Shown: positions 7,888 through 17,374, counted from the first letter of the stretch. The stretch: DNA of 64,000 bases from Virgibacillus subterraneus (GCF_900110695.1 NZ_FOEH01000001.1:1302001-1366000); one strand, 5' to 3'. Program-made: numbers and translations. The notes: a model not told the origin generated them from the sequence alone.

Positions 7888-8751
7888 ATGGAAATCCCTT
7901 TTACGAAAATGCATGGTCTAGGAAATAATTATATTTATATTGATTTATTTAAGTTTACTATTGCGGAGGAGCAACTATCAGGTCTTGCGAAAAGTGTATC
8001 AGATGTTTATACAGGGATTGGCTCAGATGGCATGATTCTGATCCAGCCGAGTGATGCTGCGGATGTTGGCATGCGGATTTTTAACAAGGATGGCTCAGAA
8101 GGACAGAGCTGTGGGAATGGATTACGCTGTGTAGCAAAGTATGCATATGAGAATGGGATTATCCAGCGTGAGAAATTTCAAATTGAAACACGTGCCAATA
8201 CAGTTAAAGCCGAAGTGAATGTGGAAGCAGGTCTGGTACAGGAAGTCACGATTAATATGGGTGAGCCAATATTACGACGACAGGCGATTCCGATGATGGG
8301 TGAAGATGCCCCTCAGGTTGTTGCTGAGCCATTTACTGTTGGAGATGAAAAATTGGATGTAACCGCAGTATCAATGGGAAATCCGCATGCAGTATTTTTC
8401 GTAAACTCTATAGATACAACGCCATTGTATGAACTCGGACCGGTAATAGAGAAGGACCAACGCTTTCCAGATGGAGTAAATGTAGAATTTATTGAAGTGA
8501 TTTCTCCAAGAGAGCTTAATTTTCAGGTTTGGGAACGTGGCTCTGGTGTAACACAAGCATGTGGAACGGGGGCATGCGCCTCAGTAGTAGCTGCCGTCCT
8601 AAATGGAAGTGTACAGCGAAACGAGGACATTACTGTTCATCTGGCAGGTGGCGATTTAATTATTAAATGGGATGATAAAGGTTCCGTCTGGATGACTGGT
8701 GGAGCAGATGTAATCGCAACTGGAACTTATTTTTTAGCCGATAATATTTGA
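7888..8751 (+). CDS. dapF: Diaminopimelate epimerase
   Basis: Cytoplasmic enzyme converting LL- to meso-diaminopimelate for lysine and peptidoglycan synthesis. The 287-residue protein begins MEIPFTKMHGLGNNYIY and carries both active-site cysteines, in SCGNGLRC and ACGTGACAS, which act as the two-base pair of this cofactor-free epimerase. ATG 7888 gives the family's usual N-terminus; a longer frame from 7843 overlaps yuzD and adds atypical residues. The ribosome site (TGAGGT, about 11 bases upstream) is weak, which suggests coupling to yuzD. Confidence 0.95.
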   Translation: MEIPFTKMHGLGNNYIYIDLFKFTIAEEQLSGLAKSVSDVYTGIGSDGMILIQPSDAADVGMRIFNKDGSEGQSCGNGLRCVAKYAYENGIIQREKFQIETRANTVKAEVNVEAGLVQEVTINMGEPILRRQAIPMMGEDAPQVVAEPFTVGDEKLDVTAVSMGNPHAVFFVNSIDTTPLYELGPVIEKDQRFPDGVNVEFIEVISPRELNFQVWERGSGVTQACGTGACASVVAAVLNGSVQRNEDITVHLAGGDLIIKWDDKGSVWMTGGADVIATGTYFLADNI

Positions 8752-8828
8752 ATAGTTTCCTTGTAGTTTGTATACTGGTAGGTAACATATTATATTGATC
8801 CGTCTGAATTAATGAGGAGGGAATTAAG

Positions 8829-9185
8829 ATGGCTATTACGGTTACAGATCAAGCAGCAATCCAGGTGAAAGAAATGATGAAAGAAGAAGAAGAGGGTGTC
8901 CGTCTGCGATTCGGAATTAAAGGTGGCGGATGCAGTGGACTATCATACTCAATAGGCTTTGATTATGAAGTTAATGAGGAACTTGATATGGTTGACGATA
9001 TTAATGGCATCCCTGTTGTAATTTATAAACAGGATATACCTATTATAGAAGGAACAACGATAGATTTTAAGCAAAACATGATGGGCGGCGGATTTAGCAT
9101 CGACAATCCGAATGCAATGGTATCATGCGGCTGTGGATCTTCATTTAAAGCAAAAGAACGGGAAGGTTCACCAGAGAAGTGCTAA
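8829..9185 (+). CDS. yutM: HesB/IscA A-type Fe-S carrier YutM
   Basis: The 118-residue protein has the three conserved cysteines of A-type carriers in GGGCSGLSY and SCGCGSSF, with the core MVDDINGIPVVIYKQD between them. It should bind an Fe-S cluster or iron and hand it to apo-proteins. The C-terminal 15 residues (KAKEREGSPEKC), with an extra terminal Cys, extend past the usual end of the domain. AGGAGGGAATTAAG precedes ATG 8829, and a terminator follows at once. Confidence 0.92.
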   Translation: MAITVTDQAAIQVKEMMKEEEEGVRLRFGIKGGGCSGLSYSIGFDYEVNEELDMVDDINGIPVVIYKQDIPIIEGTTIDFKQNMMGGGFSIDNPNAMVSCGCGSSFKAKEREGSPEKC

Positions 9186-9190
9186 TTAAA

Positions 9191-9230
9191 AAGCCAAAGC
9201 GCAGGAAATAAGGCGCTTTGGTTTTTTTTA
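9191..9230 (+). terminator. Rho-independent terminator after yutM
   Basis: AAGCCAAAGCGC and GCGCTTTGG form a GC-rich stem with a 10-base loop, followed by eight T residues. Confidence 0.9.
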
Positions 9231-9250
9231 TTAGATAAGTATAACTATTT

Positions 9251-9296
9251 TTCTTGCTGCAAAAGTGTAACTAAGGCAATCGCCTAGTTTTCTAAG
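9251..9296 (+). repeat. Dispersed two-hairpin repeat, partial copy
   Basis: TTCTTGCTGC followed by AAGTGTAACTAAGGC, AAT and GCCTAGTTTTCTAAG. The second hairpin is reduced to AACTAAGGC/GCCTAGTT. It forms the left end of the composite repeat that recurs at 45.97-46.40 kb. Confidence 0.65.
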
Positions 9297-9622
9297 AATA
9301 GACTTCCTTAATTAAATTAATGCATCATGAAATGCACCCCACCTCAGCGATTACCTCAGTATTTTTAAATTTCCACAAAATTGTCGATATTATGTTGCCA
9401 CTTATTAGGCTTGAGAATCGAATATAGTTACACAAAGTATTATTTTTGAAAAAAATAATACAAACAACATCAAATGTCATATGACCATATGATAAAAATG
9501 ACTGCCGTTTTCATATATATATATAGGATTTAATCGTCTTGTAGTAGATAATCGCTTGGTAACTACTATTGTCATTGTTGAACGAAAGCAAAAGAATAGC
9601 GAGGAAATGCCTGAAACAACTT

Positions 9623-9754
9623 TAGTGGACGTGAGGGACCTTATTTTATGGAAAACAAGCAATATTAAGGTTTAAGCGGACACCAGGTACCTTATTTGCT
9701 TAAAGTAGCCCTATTTCATTTGGATATATGTTAAATAAGTGCTCCTGTGTCCGC
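9623..9754 (+). repeat. GCGGACA-type element, copy 1
   Basis: Motif GTGGACGTGAGGGACC-TTATTT at 9626, a second direct motif GCGGACACCAGGTACC-TTATTT at 9676, and an inverted motif at 9736-9754 (AAGTGCTCCTGTGTCCGC). The order direct-direct-inverted is repeated at 46264-46397. A further inverted unit, GCTCCTGTGTCCGG, follows at about 9790-9803. Confidence 0.75.
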
Positions 9755-9881
9755 GTATCCCTCAAAAGGCACTTTTTAACCGAAATAGAGGCTCCTGTGT
9801 CCGGTGAGCGAAAATAAAGTCTTCCCAGAATGGAGGGTAGCATTCACTCCAGGATGATGGTTGATCATCTTCAGGATTTTC

Positions 9882-9922
9882 AAAAAAATAAGCCTAAACA
9901 CGTTCATAAGGTGTTTAGGCTT
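9882..9922 (-). terminator. Terminator of yumC
   Basis: Read on the minus strand, a 12-bp stem (AAGCCTAAACAC/GTGTTTAGGCTT) is followed by a run of T residues. Confidence 0.9.
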
Positions 9923-9927
9923 ATTAT

Positions 9928-10911
9928 TTAAAACATACTTGTTGAGTGCTTTGGCTGAATTCGGGCTTTCGGATCGATATATTGTTTTGCATTGTTTATG
10001 GCTGTTGGACCTTCACCGAATCCAGTGGCGATTAGTTTTACTTTGCCTGGATAAGTAGTAATATCTCCGGCACCATATATCCCTGGAATATTGGTTTCCA
10101 TTTTCGAGTTAACAACGATACTGTTCTTCTCTATTTCCAATCCCCAATCTTTAATTGGACCAAGTGTTGATACAAATCCATAGTTACATAGAACGGAGTC
10201 GACATCAATGTCTATTGATTTATAACCTTTTACTTCTTCCAATGTAACTTTGTCAATTTTTTCAGTACCTGTAATAGCTGTTGGAACAAAAGGTGTCAAA
10301 ATATCAACATTTGAATCCATTAATTTTTCTACACTATGTTCGTGTGCTCTAAATTTGTCACGACGGTGCACCAAACTTACTTTTTTAGCTATTGGTTCAA
10401 GCATTAATGCCCAATCGACAGCTGAGTCGCCACCACCCAGCAGCATGACGTTTTGATCTTTATATTGATTCATATCTTTTACATGGTAATGCAAATTGAC
10501 GCCTTCAAATTGATCACAATCTCCAACGTTTAGGCGACGTGGCTGGAATGCACCATTGCCTGCTGTGATAATGATTGTTTTGGTATAATGGACTTCCTTA
10601 TCTGAAATCAGCTTGAATGTGTCATCTTCCATACGTTCAATTTCATTTATGGACTGTTCAAGAACAATTGTTGAATCAAACATATTTGCCTGTTCCTCAA
10701 GGTTGTCTACCAGGTCTTGTGCACGGATCTTCGGAAAACCTGCAACATCATATATATATTTCTCTGGATACAGGGCAGTTAATTGCCCGCCAGTATGTGG
10801 TAAGCTTTCAATTATCTTAACACTAGCTTGTCTCATCCCACCATAAAAGGCAGTAAATAAGCCAGTAGGTCCAGCGCCGATAATTGTTACGTCATATACT
10901 TTATCTGACAT
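9928..10911 (-). CDS. yumC: Ferredoxin/flavodoxin-NADP+ reductase, thioredoxin-reductase type (YumC)
   Basis: The 327-residue flavoprotein transfers electrons between NADPH and ferredoxin or flavodoxin in the cytoplasm. It has an N-terminal FAD-binding motif ([17 protein letters not shown]), a central NADPH-binding motif ([15 protein letters not shown]) and the FAD end motif [13 protein letters not shown]. There is no CxxC redox pair, which separates it from thioredoxin reductase. ATG 10911 is chosen over the longer frame because GGGGGA lies just upstream and the first residues become [10 protein letters not shown]. Its neighbour yumB is transcribed divergently, as in B. subtilis. Confidence 0.93.
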   Translation of the reverse strand: MSDKVYDVTIIGAGPTGLFTAFYGGMRQASVKIIESLPHTGGQLTALYPEKYIYDVAGFPKIRAQDLVDNLEEQANMFDSTIVLEQSINEIERMEDDTFKLISDKEVHYTKTIIITAGNGAFQPRRLNVGDCDQFEGVNLHYHVKDMNQYKDQNVMLLGGGDSAVDWALMLEPIAKKVSLVHRRDKFRAHEHSVEKLMDSNVDILTPFVPTAITGTEKIDKVTLEEVKGYKSIDIDVDSVLCNYGFVSTLGPIKDWGLEIEKNSIVVNSKMETNIPGIYGAGDITTYPGKVKLIATGFGEGPTAINNAKQYIDPKARIQPKHSTSMF

Positions 10912-11054
10912 GGAAATCCCCCATTTATCTTTTTCGTGTATGTGTACCATTCCTATATTATCATAAACAATTATTATATGTGTATTGATGCACACAAGCA
11001 AGGATACTTTAACATAGTTTGAAAAATACAATTTTTATAAATAAAAAATAAAGG

Positions 11055-11086
11055 TTGAAAATTGTCGAAAAAACATCTAATATAAT
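11055..11086 (+). promoter_or_regulatory. Possible sigma-A promoter for yumB
   Basis: TTGAAA (11055-11060) and TAATAT (11078-11083) are 17 bases apart. The leader that follows is long (about 150 bases) and holds a small hairpin (CTTGGC/GCCAAG), so this is tentative. Confidence 0.35.
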
Positions 11087-11144
11087 CAATAGATATTTTA
11101 TATTACAATCGTGTAACAAAAGTTATATAAATGAAATAAACTAT

Positions 11145-11173
11145 TTGCACTTGGCCACAAGCCAAGTTTTCTA
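11145..11173 (+). repeat. Fragment of the dispersed two-hairpin repeat
   Basis: TTTGCACTTGGCCACAAGCC followed by AAGTTTTCTAA keeps the right end of the repeat. The small stem CTTGGC/GCCAAG remains. Confidence 0.45.
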
Positions 11174-11236
11174 ATGTCTATTTACGTGAAATAAGTCACA
11201 TACGTATCGAAATAATTCAAATGGAAGTGATGAGAG

Positions 11237-12457
11237 ATGAACAAGCCAAATATCGTCATATTAGGTGCAGGTTATGGGGGAATGATGACTACTGTAAAAT
11301 TGCAGAAGTCACTAAACATTAATGAAGCTACTATTACGCTTGTAAATAAAAATGACTATCATTACCAATCAACTTGGTTGCATGAAAACGCAGCTGGAAC
11401 TTTGCATCATGATCGTACACGAATTCCGGTTAAAGATGTTGTTAATATGAGTAAAGTCAATTTTATAGAAGATACAGTTGTTTCTATTAAGCCTGATGAA
11501 AAAAAAGTGAAATTGGAAAATAGTGTGTTAGATTATGATATTCTGGTCCTTGGTCTTGGTTTTGAAGCAGCAACTTTCGGAATTCCAGGACTAGAAGAAC
11601 ATGCATTTACGATTGGAAACATAAACAGTGCCCGACTAATAAAAGAACATATTGAGTATAATTTCGCAATGTATCATAATGAAAAAGAAAAGAATCAAGG
11701 CCGTCTCAATATTGTTGTTGGAGGTGGGGGATTTACAGGGATTGAATTTGTTGGTGAATTAGCAAACCGTATTCCAGAGCTTTGTAATGAATACGATATA
11801 GACAAAGCACTTGTACGCGTCATTAATGTAGAAGGATCACCATCTGTATTACCAGGGTTTGATCCACAGCTCGTAGAATATGCTATGAACTCCTTGGAGT
11901 CACGAGGTGTTGAATTTATCACTGGTGCAATGTTAAAAGAATGTAAGCCAGACAGTATTGTTTACCAGAAGGATGATAAACTCGAAGAAATCCCGACTCA
12001 GACTACAGTTTGGGCTGCCGGAGTTCGTGCTAATTCAATTGTTGAAGCTTCAGGGTTTCAGACAAATCGTGGAAAAGCAGAAGTACGTCCGGATATGCGT
12101 GCACCAGATTATGATGATGTATTTGTTATTGGTGATTGTGCACTAATTATGAACGAAGAAACTGGAAGGCCATATCCTCCAACAGCACAAATAGCAATTC
12201 AGGAATCTGGAATTGTTGCACATAATGTAAAGTCCTTAGTTCAAGGAAAAGATGAACTAGAAGCTTTTGAGCCGAAAATTCTTGGGACAGTAGCTTCACT
12301 TGGTCATACGGATGCTATTGGAGTTGTGCTAAACCAGCGCAAAATATTCGGCTGGAGTGCAACAGTTATGAAAAAAGTCATTGATAACCGTTATCTCTTA
12401 AAATTGGGAGGGCCAGGGTTATTAATAAGAAAAGGAAAATTTAATATATTTTACTAG
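11237..12457 (+). CDS. yumB: Type II NADH dehydrogenase-like flavoprotein YumB
   Basis: The 406-residue protein has two dinucleotide-binding motifs: IVILGAGYGGMMTTVKL at the N-terminus for FAD and VVGGGGFTGIEFVGEL near residue 160 for NADH. The C-terminal FAD motif VFVIGDCALIMN and TAQIAIQESG are also present. Enzymes of this family oxidise NADH at the inner face of the membrane and pass electrons to menaquinone, whose synthesis genes lie at 37-46 kb. Length equals B. subtilis YumB. GGAAGTGATGAG precedes ATG 11237. Confidence 0.9.
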   Translation: MNKPNIVILGAGYGGMMTTVKLQKSLNINEATITLVNKNDYHYQSTWLHENAAGTLHHDRTRIPVKDVVNMSKVNFIEDTVVSIKPDEKKVKLENSVLDYDILVLGLGFEAATFGIPGLEEHAFTIGNINSARLIKEHIEYNFAMYHNEKEKNQGRLNIVVGGGGFTGIEFVGELANRIPELCNEYDIDKALVRVINVEGSPSVLPGFDPQLVEYAMNSLESRGVEFITGAMLKECKPDSIVYQKDDKLEEIPTQTTVWAAGVRANSIVEASGFQTNRGKAEVRPDMRAPDYDDVFVIGDCALIMNEETGRPYPPTAQIAIQESGIVAHNVKSLVQGKDELEAFEPKILGTVASLGHTDAIGVVLNQRKIFGWSATVMKKVIDNRYLLKLGGPGLLIRKGKFNIFY

Positions 12458-12476
12458 ATTAGAAGAACAAATGAAA

Positions 12477-12544
12477 AACTTGGCTTATCGCAAAGCAGTA
12501 GTTGCACTTATGCAGTAGGAAAGTATCTATACTTTTCTACTGCC
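12477..12544 (-). repeat. Dispersed two-hairpin repeat, inverted copy
   Basis: On the minus strand it reads GCAGTAGAAAAGTAT, ATACTTTCCTACTGC, ATAAGTGCAACTA and GATAAGCCAAGTTTT. It is the only copy in the opposite orientation and lies between the yumB stop and its terminator. Confidence 0.7.
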
Positions 12545-12576
12545 AAGCAAAGGCAAATGTGATGCCTTTGCTTTTC
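12545..12576 (+). terminator. Terminator downstream of yumB
   Basis: AAGCAAAGGCA and TGCCTTTGCTT form an 11-bp stem followed by TTTT. The dispersed repeat separates it from the gene. Confidence 0.8.
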
Positions 12577-12631
12577 TGCTGGTTTGTTATAAAATAGTTT
12601 TTGTATGGAAAGTGTGAAGGGAGATACAACG

Positions 12632-12943
12632 GTGATACAGTTTGTAGTTTCTATATTATTGTTCTTTGTGATATTTTTTGGACTGGCCTTTATTTTAAAT
12701 ATGTTGTTAAGACGAACTTGGTTAATGGCACTTATTTATCCGGTTATTGTTTTGATGATAGTTGATGATATGTCATCACTTGAATATTTTAAAGATCCAG
12801 GTGGCTCTTTTTCAATAGCATTTTCTAAATTAATGGATATAACAGCTGCTGATATTAGTATTCTGGGAGCTGGTTTTCTGGGGACAATCGTATCAGGAAT
12901 TGTTATTCGATTTTTACGTAAGAGTGGCTATCAAATGTTTTAA
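12632..12943 (+). CDS. yuiB: Membrane protein YuiB
   Basis: The 103-residue protein has three hydrophobic segments (FVVSILLFFVIFFGLAFIL, WLMALIYPVIVLMIV and ISILGAGFLGTIVSGIVI). Sequence and place after yumB match B. subtilis YuiB, whose function is unknown. GTG 12632 is preferred to ATG 12605 because GAAGGGA lies nine bases before it and it removes an unlikely charged extension. A strong terminator follows. Confidence 0.82.
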   Translation: MIQFVVSILLFFVIFFGLAFILNMLLRRTWLMALIYPVIVLMIVDDMSSLEYFKDPGGSFSIAFSKLMDITAADISILGAGFLGTIVSGIVIRFLRKSGYQMF

Positions 12944-12952
12944 TGTATAGTA

Positions 12953-12998
12953 AAAAAAGCGTTAACCCTATATCTTCAATGGGTTAACGCTTTTTTTA
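12953..12998 (+). terminator. Terminator of yuiB
   Basis: AAAAAAGCGTTAACCC and GGGTTAACGC with seven T residues; loop about 12 bases. A copy of the dispersed repeat begins directly after the T-tract. Confidence 0.92.
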
Positions 12999-12999
12999 T

Positions 13000-13074
13000 C
13001 AGTTAGAAGAATATTTCTACACTAGTGCAACTAAGGCTTATCTATACTAAGGAGTGGCGATAAGCCAAGTTTTC
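13000..13074 (+). repeat. Dispersed two-hairpin repeat, full-length copy
   Basis: Left hairpin CAGTTAGAAGAATA/TTTCTACACTAG (decayed), link GTGCAACTAAGGCTTATC, spacer with CTATACTAAGGAGTG, right arm GCGATAAGCCAAGTTTTC. It abuts the yuiB terminator on one side and overlaps the stop codon of the next minus-strand gene on the other. Confidence 0.8.
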
Positions 13075-14275
13075 AAATCTTGCTCATTAATTCATCCAGT
13101 AGGTGAATAAATCTCTCTTTTTCTTTATGAGTTAGATTCTTATCTCCATATCTGATCTTTTGATATAAATCAAGATAAGAAGGATTTATATGCAGACGGG
13201 AAAACCATTCCTCAATTGTTTCTGAAGGCTGTCTCCCCAATCCATTCGTATATGCTTTCTGTTCAAGCTTGAGTACTTTTCTTCTCAAAGGATTTACTGT
13301 TTTCCAGGATGAGAAGTACTTCCGTAAGCCATTGTTACTATCGGGGGAGGACATAAGCGGAGTAACGATTGAGATGCTGCTCTGCTTTCCATCAGGGACA
13401 TTTTCTTGAACAACTTTTTTCCTGAAAAGAAAAATTGCGATAAGAATAAGTAAGGCTAGTGCAATTATAATAGTCCACCAATTTATAATCTCCATCCCGC
13501 CATCGTAGGAACTGTCAGTATTAGCCATTTCGTCCAATTCATCCATATTTTCTTTGAAACTGCTTGTCGCTTGATCAAAGGTTTTTTCATCCACAAGATT
13601 GAGCAAAAATCGAAAGTCAAGACCTAAAAAGTTCGCCATATTAACAATACCGAACACGATATATTGGAACAAGAAACCAACGCCTGACAAAATAAAGCTG
13701 ATAAGCCCTTTGGTTAATGGATAAAGGCCATAAGTAATTATACCTCCAGCTAAAAGAAGTATTCCGAAGGTGCTAAACGTTAAAATTGTCTTTAGTTTAC
13801 TATGTTTTTCCATATTGTTCATCAGCTTCAGCCAATACCCACAAAGAATAATAATGAATTGTAAAATACCAAACCATATAAGGTTGGGATGATTAATAAA
13901 CATGAATTCAAGAAAAAACATAACGAAAGTTAAATTTAGGATTGTGAACTGATTGTCGGATGGACCATTCCTTTCAGTATGAGCATATCTCCAAGTAATA
14001 AATCCTAGCCAAAGTGCTATTGTAAGCATTGGATAACTAAAAATATAATTCATGAACGAAAAAGCTAATGCTATAACCGGTACATAAACTGCGTAGTTTT
14101 TTATCATCCGCAGGGAAATATCAAGTGAAATTAAAGTTAGCCCTGTAATAAGCAGATAGCTCCAAAATGGATATGGGTCTTGGGTAAAAGTGAAAATAGG
14201 AATTAGTATAAAGTAAAACATTATTGATTCCGAAAATAATTGCATGAACTTGACTATACGATTGTTATTATCCAT
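13073..14275 (-). CDS. Multi-spanning membrane protein with a DUF4129-like C-terminus
   Basis: The 400-residue protein has about seven hydrophobic segments in the first 230 residues, one more near residue 275 (WWTIIIALALLILIAIFLF), and a basic cytoplasmic tail with SSWKTVNPLRRKVLKLEQKA and QPSETIEEWFSRL, like the DUF4129 tail of Bacillus YebA. YebA-type proteins hold an extracellular transglutaminase domain between these parts; here it is absent. The start ATG 14275 overlaps the DUF58 gene stop by 8 bases (ATGGATAA), so translation is coupled. Third gene of the MoxR operon. Confidence 0.75.
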   Translation of the reverse strand: MDNNNRIVKFMQLFSESIMFYFILIPIFTFTQDPYPFWSYLLITGLTLISLDISLRMIKNYAVYVPVIALAFSFMNYIFSYPMLTIALWLGFITWRYAHTERNGPSDNQFTILNLTFVMFFLEFMFINHPNLIWFGILQFIIILCGYWLKLMNNMEKHSKLKTILTFSTFGILLLAGGIITYGLYPLTKGLISFILSGVGFLFQYIVFGIVNMANFLGLDFRFLLNLVDEKTFDQATSSFKENMDELDEMANTDSSYDGGMEIINWWTIIIALALLILIAIFLFRKKVVQENVPDGKQSSISIVTPLMSSPDSNNGLRKYFSSWKTVNPLRRKVLKLEQKAYTNGLGRQPSETIEEWFSRLHINPSYLDLYQKIRYGDKNLTHKEKERFIHLLDELMSKI

Positions 14276-15455
14276 ACATATCATTTCCTTTTGTGACTGG
14301 AATAATATGAGAATCATTAACTTGGAATAGGTGATTACCTTGGCTGATTAGCTTATTAATATAGTAGTTATTCGATTCATCATTTTCTCCAATCATTATT
14401 ATCAGCCGCGATTTTGTTTGGGACTGGTGCAGACGATACAAAATATTTTTTACTGGAATTATCAAACTTCCATTACCAACACGAGTCAGCAGTTCCAAAA
14501 TTTTCTTCAAGTGTCGGATGTCATGATCCTCAGGTAAATGAACAAGACTATCACTGTTCAGATAGATTTCTACTTCATGACCGTCTTTTATAATATTACG
14601 GGTTATGTACGCTGCTTCAGATAAGATCTTTTCCAGTTTTGGACTTGTGTATAAATTACCCAACGAACTTCTTTCGGATATGTTAATTATAATCGTCCAG
14701 GCGATGTAACGGTTTCGTTCGTATATTTTTGTTTGCAGCTTTTGTGTCTTGGCACTTGCTTTCCAATGAATTCGCTGAAACGGATCAGAAGTTACATAAT
14801 CTCTTGTTCCCAAAGGCTGCAGGACGTCTTCATATGGAGAATGAATTGTAACACTCGTACCAGGGTTTTGGTTCCGTATTTCTCGCAGCTTACTTACTTC
14901 TTGTAATTCAGGAAAGACAATCAGTTCATTAAAATTCTTTTCTAAAGGATATAGCATCAATTGTTCAAAACTTAGCAGGTGGGAAAATGTAAAATTGAAT
15001 TCTTTAAGACGACCAACACCGCGCTTTACAGTCTTAAATGGGATTGTTAATGATACTTCACTTTTCCCAGGGAGTGAAACAGGGATTTGGTAATAATTTA
15101 AGCCCCTCCAGGTTGTTTGCAAATAATCCTCATTCAAAACGTGATCTTTCATTTTAAAGGATATATATCCATTTAAATAAGGGAGCAGTGAGTTATTTTT
15201 TATCTTAATTGATAGGTTTAATGTTTCACTGGGAAATGCCTTCTTGAATTGCTCGGGAATCTCCAGAGTTAAATTTTTCCCAATCTGACGATTATATAAA
15301 TGCAATCCAAGATAATAAATAGCGATTATACCAACCAACAAAAATACGAGAGGTCTATCAAGGTATAGACTGACGATTGTCAGCAAAAGGAGAAATGCTA
15401 ATGTTAGTTGGTGGTAAACCTCGTTTTCTGTTGTTTTTACTATTTTCCATTGCAT
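14268..15455 (-). CDS. DUF58 family protein
   Basis: The 395-residue protein has two N-terminal membrane segments (LTLAFLLLLTIVSLYL, VFLLVGIIAIYYLGLHL), a beta-rich region, and the DUF58 signature block PLGTRDYVTSDPFQRIHWKA (about residues 215-235) leading into a von Willebrand A-like domain. DUF58 proteins are always paired with MoxR ATPases and are thought to act in assembly or remodelling of partners; no substrate is known here. Its ATG overlaps the MoxR stop by one base (TAATG). Confidence 0.88.
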   Translation of the reverse strand: MQWKIVKTTENEVYHQLTLAFLLLLTIVSLYLDRPLVFLLVGIIAIYYLGLHLYNRQIGKNLTLEIPEQFKKAFPSETLNLSIKIKNNSLLPYLNGYISFKMKDHVLNEDYLQTTWRGLNYYQIPVSLPGKSEVSLTIPFKTVKRGVGRLKEFNFTFSHLLSFEQLMLYPLEKNFNELIVFPELQEVSKLREIRNQNPGTSVTIHSPYEDVLQPLGTRDYVTSDPFQRIHWKASAKTQKLQTKIYERNRYIAWTIIINISERSSLGNLYTSPKLEKILSEAAYITRNIIKDGHEVEIYLNSDSLVHLPEDHDIRHLKKILELLTRVGNGSLIIPVKNILYRLHQSQTKSRLIIMIGENDESNNYYINKLISQGNHLFQVNDSHIIPVTKGNDMYG

Positions 15456-16405
15456 TATCTTGTTGTCCTCGCTTCAACAGGTACCTCAATAGACTGAATT
15501 AATTCTCGCACGACTTCTGTTTTTTCATTACGTATTGCACCTTCCATGGATAGTATAATACGATGTTCGAAAACATATCTTGCAATAGATTTGATATCCT
15601 GAGGGGTGACAAAATCACGACCGTCTATAAATGCGCGAGCTTGTCCGGCACGCATTAAAGCTAATGCAGCTCGTGAACTGACACCAAGTTCAATATCCTT
15701 ATGCTCCCTAGTTTTATGGACGAGTTGCAATAAGTAATCCATTACAACATTTGAAACATCAACATGTCGTACTTCTTGCTGTAATAAAATAATCTCATCT
15801 ATTGACAGAATTGACGTGACTTCTTCTATTGGGTCACTTAGGCGTTGATTTGATAAAATTTCCTTTTCTTGTTCAAACGTTGGATAATCCAGAGTAATTT
15901 TCAATGAAAAGCGGTCAAGTTGAGCTTCAGGTAATGGGAATGTTCCATGATTGGACTCAATGGGATTCTGAGTAGCAATAACAAAAAAAGGTGAAGGGAT
16001 TTTTATTGTTGTACCATCGATTGTCGTTTGGTGCTCCTCCATGACTTCAAGCAAGCTTGATTGTGTTCTAGGTGTTGCTCGGTTTATTTCGTCAGCCAAT
16101 AAAATGTTTGTTTTGACAGGACCTGTTAACAATTCAAACTCCTGTGTTTTTGGATTGAAGAATCTGATCCCCGTTACATCACTAGGTAGCACGTCAGGTG
16201 TAAACTGAATACGGTTGAATTCGCCGTCAAAGATTTTAGCGAATGCTTTTGCTAATTTAGTTTTACCCGATCCTGGAATACTTTCGAGTATGACATGTCC
16301 ATTACTCAAGAGTGCTGTAAACAGTAAATCTATAACGTCTTCTTGTCCTAAAATTACATGGTTAATCGTTTCTTTTGCCAGTGTGAGTTTGTGGTAAGCT
16401 TCCAA
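15455..16405 (-). CDS. MoxR family AAA+ ATPase
   Basis: The 316-residue protein has Walker A (ESIPGSGKTKLAKA, about residue 40), Walker B (ILLADEINRATP), sensor 1 (ATQNPIE) and the C-terminal AAA lid. MoxR ATPases act as chaperone-like partners of DUF58/VWA proteins encoded beside them. The start is TTG 16405 with AAAAGGAG nine bases upstream. First gene of a three-gene minus-strand operon (MoxR, DUF58, membrane protein) that lies between yuiB and yuiC, which are neighbours in B. subtilis. Confidence 0.92.
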   Translation of the reverse strand: MEAYHKLTLAKETINHVILGQEDVIDLLFTALLSNGHVILESIPGSGKTKLAKAFAKIFDGEFNRIQFTPDVLPSDVTGIRFFNPKTQEFELLTGPVKTNILLADEINRATPRTQSSLLEVMEEHQTTIDGTTIKIPSPFFVIATQNPIESNHGTFPLPEAQLDRFSLKITLDYPTFEQEKEILSNQRLSDPIEEVTSILSIDEIILLQQEVRHVDVSNVVMDYLLQLVHKTREHKDIELGVSSRAALALMRAGQARAFIDGRDFVTPQDIKSIARYVFEHRIILSMEGAIRNEKTEVVRELIQSIEVPVEARTTR

Positions 16406-16675
16406 ATATGATGCTCCTTTTCATTTAGCTAATAATCTTACAATTTATTTTATCACACATAATACACTCAATGGGAGTTCTAAAAAAAATGCTTTCTACT
16501 TTTTTGAATATTTAATAGAATTCATTATTTTTCATTAGTTTATGTGTATAATAACTTGTTTTTTGGTAACACTGTCAAGATAGGTAGCTATTTGAGGATG
16601 CAGTTTGCTGAGGTAGGGTATATCGTGCCTAAAACTGTTATATTAAATTAGCATGCTACCAGAAAGGTGTTATTA

Positions 16676-17374
16676 GTGACTAAAACTAAAATTTTTCGCA
16701 GAACTAGTATGTTTCTATTATTCCTGGGAGCGTTTTTTGTAACATTATCGTCTATTTCAAATATCACAATCACAGATGTACATGCGTGGGTTGCAGATGG
16801 AGCTGAAGTTTCTTATAAAGATGCAAATGGTACAGCCAAAAATAGGCAGACTGCATTAAAAGAGAAGAAACTAAATGTTGCTAAACAGCAGAAAAGATAT
16901 ATTTCAAGCGAGCAAGTAGAAGGCCCAAAAACACTGAAAGAATATAGTGAGGAATTCATTGAAAAGCAGTTTCCTAGTAGTACTGTTGTAGCAACTGGCT
17001 ATACTGCTGGTGTAGAATCAACTGGGAAGACTCCTGATCATCCGCAATATGGAGTAACGTATTCTGGTGTAACCGTTAAACGAGACTTATACTCTACTAT
17101 TGCTGCTGATTTAAGTGTTTATCCGATTGGTACTGTTATGTTTATCCCAGGTTATGGATATGGTGTTGTTGCTGATAAAGGTGGAGCCATTAACGGAAAT
17201 AAAATCGATCTTTATTATGAAACAGTGGAAGATGTCTATTCAGAGTGGGGTAAAAAGCAAGTAGAGGTATACATCATTGAACGTGGCGATGGTAAGTTAA
17301 CAGAAAAAGAATTGAACAAATTAAATGAAAATGAAGCATTACAGGTATTCAGGAATCAAATAACCAAAAGTTAA
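16676..17374 (+). CDS. yuiC: 3D-domain cell-wall lytic enzyme-like protein YuiC
   Basis: The 232-residue exported protein has an N-terminal hydrophobic anchor or signal ([16 protein letters not shown]), a charged linker, and a C-terminal 3D domain (about residues 100-205) with [29 protein letters not shown], and the conserved aspartates in [17 protein letters not shown]. This fold resembles the catalytic core of MltA lytic transglycosylases, so it probably cuts peptidoglycan glycan strands; B. subtilis YuiC has been studied as such. GTG 16676 has AGAAAGG at the right distance; GTG 16667 is too close to it. Confidence 0.88.
   Translation: MTKTKIFRRTSMFLLFLGAFFVTLSSISNITITDVHAWVADGAEVSYKDANGTAKNRQTALKEKKLNVAKQQKRYISSEQVEGPKTLKEYSEEFIEKQFPSSTVVATGYTAGVESTGKTPDHPQYGVTYSGVTVKRDLYSTIAADLSVYPIGTVMFIPGYGYGVVADKGGAINGNKIDLYYETVEDVYSEWGKKQVEVYIIERGDGKLTEKELNKLNENEALQVFRNQITKS

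Larger units (their letters stand above)
9251..9754 (+). repeat. Composite interspersed repeat, copy 1
   Basis: The stretch aligns by eye with 45968-46398 over nearly its whole length. Shared blocks include TCTAAGAATAGACT, TTGTTGCCACT-like and GTAGTTACACAAAG, and the terminal GCGGACA element. This copy has an extra stretch with an (AT) run near 9515-9528. No open frame in it looks coding. Confidence 0.75.

Noticed and set aside
9477-9662. 61-codon minus-strand frame in the composite repeat
   Set aside because: The equivalent frame is not kept in the second copy at 46.2 kb.
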